This document shows positions 63,926-64,000 of a stretch of DNA of 64,000 nucleotides, piece by piece; positions within the stretch are counted from its first letter, which is position 1, and each line of letters starts with the position of its first letter. The stretch lies in assembly GCA_913057945.1 (NCBI GenBank), contig CAJXOF010000003.1, positions 272,001 to 336,000 of the forward strand. The letters run 5' to 3'. Below the pieces are notes generated by a model. That model saw nothing but the letters and a program-made list of their open reading frames with translations. It ran no database searches and was not told the origin of the DNA. The stretch comes from an uncultured Hyphomonadaceae bacterium (GTDB lineage: Bacteria; Pseudomonadota; Alphaproteobacteria; Caulobacterales; Hyphomonadaceae). The position numbers and the translations under genes are program-made.

Positions 63926-64000
63926 CCGCCTCTTCCGGACGGGCCCACGGGCTTCTGATGGAGACCTTCGGAGCTTCGGTTCCAGCTGTTTGACATCGTA

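Larger units (their letters stand above)
63171..63937 (+). repeat. three tandem copies of an approximately 255-bp promoter-bearing unit
   Basis: Units begin with GACGAG or GACGAC at 63171, 63427 and 63681 (lengths 256, 254 and 257). Each holds a TTCC..GAAA.CGCTCG core, a stem-loop (GCTCG/CGAGC at 63279-63294, GCTCG/CGGGC at 63532-63547, GCTCG/CGAGC at 63791-63806), a TTTGCGC tract, CACTGCA or ACTGCAG, and a promoter. No protein gene is convincing in this kilobase. The short frames on both strands simply repeat with the units. Confidence 0.85.

Noticed and set aside
63040..63996. Short frames on both strands in the promoter-repeat region, some sharing a GGLYGPP-type peptide
   Set aside because: Their similarity to each other comes from the DNA repeat. 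They lack ribosome binding sites and protein character.

Overview
The window reads as a chromosomal segment of a GC-rich alphaproteobacterium. The best fit is a Hyphomonadaceae/Caulobacterales-type bacterium (Hyphomonas, Henriciella or a relative). This rests on a CcrM-type GANTC methyltransferase, two large TonB-dependent receptors, split F0 b and b' ATP synthase subunits, DUF4170/DUF721/PA0069-type genes typical of the class, and gene orders such as smc-dsbA-DUF721-mutY and mrcA-prfB. This placement is inferred from gene content; no rRNA or marker search was run. Almost the whole window is dense, ordinary core genome. I see no prophage, insertion sequence, CRISPR array, tRNA or rRNA gene inside it.

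Layout. 1-6.0 kb: the end of a GH67 alpha-glucuronidase, then a LysR regulator divergent from a valine-degradation operon (mmsA, a tiny membrane protein, enoyl-CoA hydratase, mmsB). 6.2-10.1 kb: opgGH for osmoregulated periplasmic glucans. 10.1-15.9 kb, minus strand: an AraC regulator, a TonB receptor, an MFS transporter and an alpha/beta hydrolase, which together look like an uptake and hydrolysis module of unknown substrate. 16-20.7 kb: ArsR regulator, infA-maf, an ECF sigma operon with a probable anti-sigma, a tyrosine-phosphatase-like protein and small envelope proteins. 20.8-25 kb: pmbA, an inositol-monophosphatase-family protein fused in frame to DUF4170, and an MsbA-like ABC exporter. 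25-35 kb: the F0 operon (atpI-B-E-b'-b), and the smc-dsb-dsb-DUF721 group divergent from mutY.

35-44.7 kb: a sialate-O-acetylesterase-like enzyme, a fatty acid desaturase divergent from a PaaX-like regulator, ccrM, a PA0069-type radical SAM protein behind a BLUF photoreceptor, a glycosyltransferase pair, a hemerythrin protein and a family-4-like uracil-DNA glycosylase. 44.7-55.9 kb: ETF-ubiquinone oxidoreductase, a TPR lipoprotein, PBP1A, prfB with its programmed +1 frameshift, MgtC, phoH, a gamma-carbonic-anhydrase-like protein and a PilZ protein. 56-63 kb: GMC oxidoreductase, PAS protein, second TonB receptor, rhomboid protease and CBS protein.

The most notable non-coding structure is the last kilobase. 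A unit of about 255 bp is repeated in tandem, and each copy carries a near-consensus sigma-70 promoter (TTGACG, 17 bp, TATAAG). A degenerate fourth copy sits exactly one period upstream. This is most simply a tandem promoter array for an rRNA operon that would begin just past the window edge. Two other regulatory regions stand out. The first is the ccrM upstream region, with four GANTC sites in 75 bp followed by two DnaA-box-like sequences. The second is the phoH leader, with a promoter-like pair, two hairpins, a CCUCCC motif and a U-tract terminator just before the phoH ribosome binding site.
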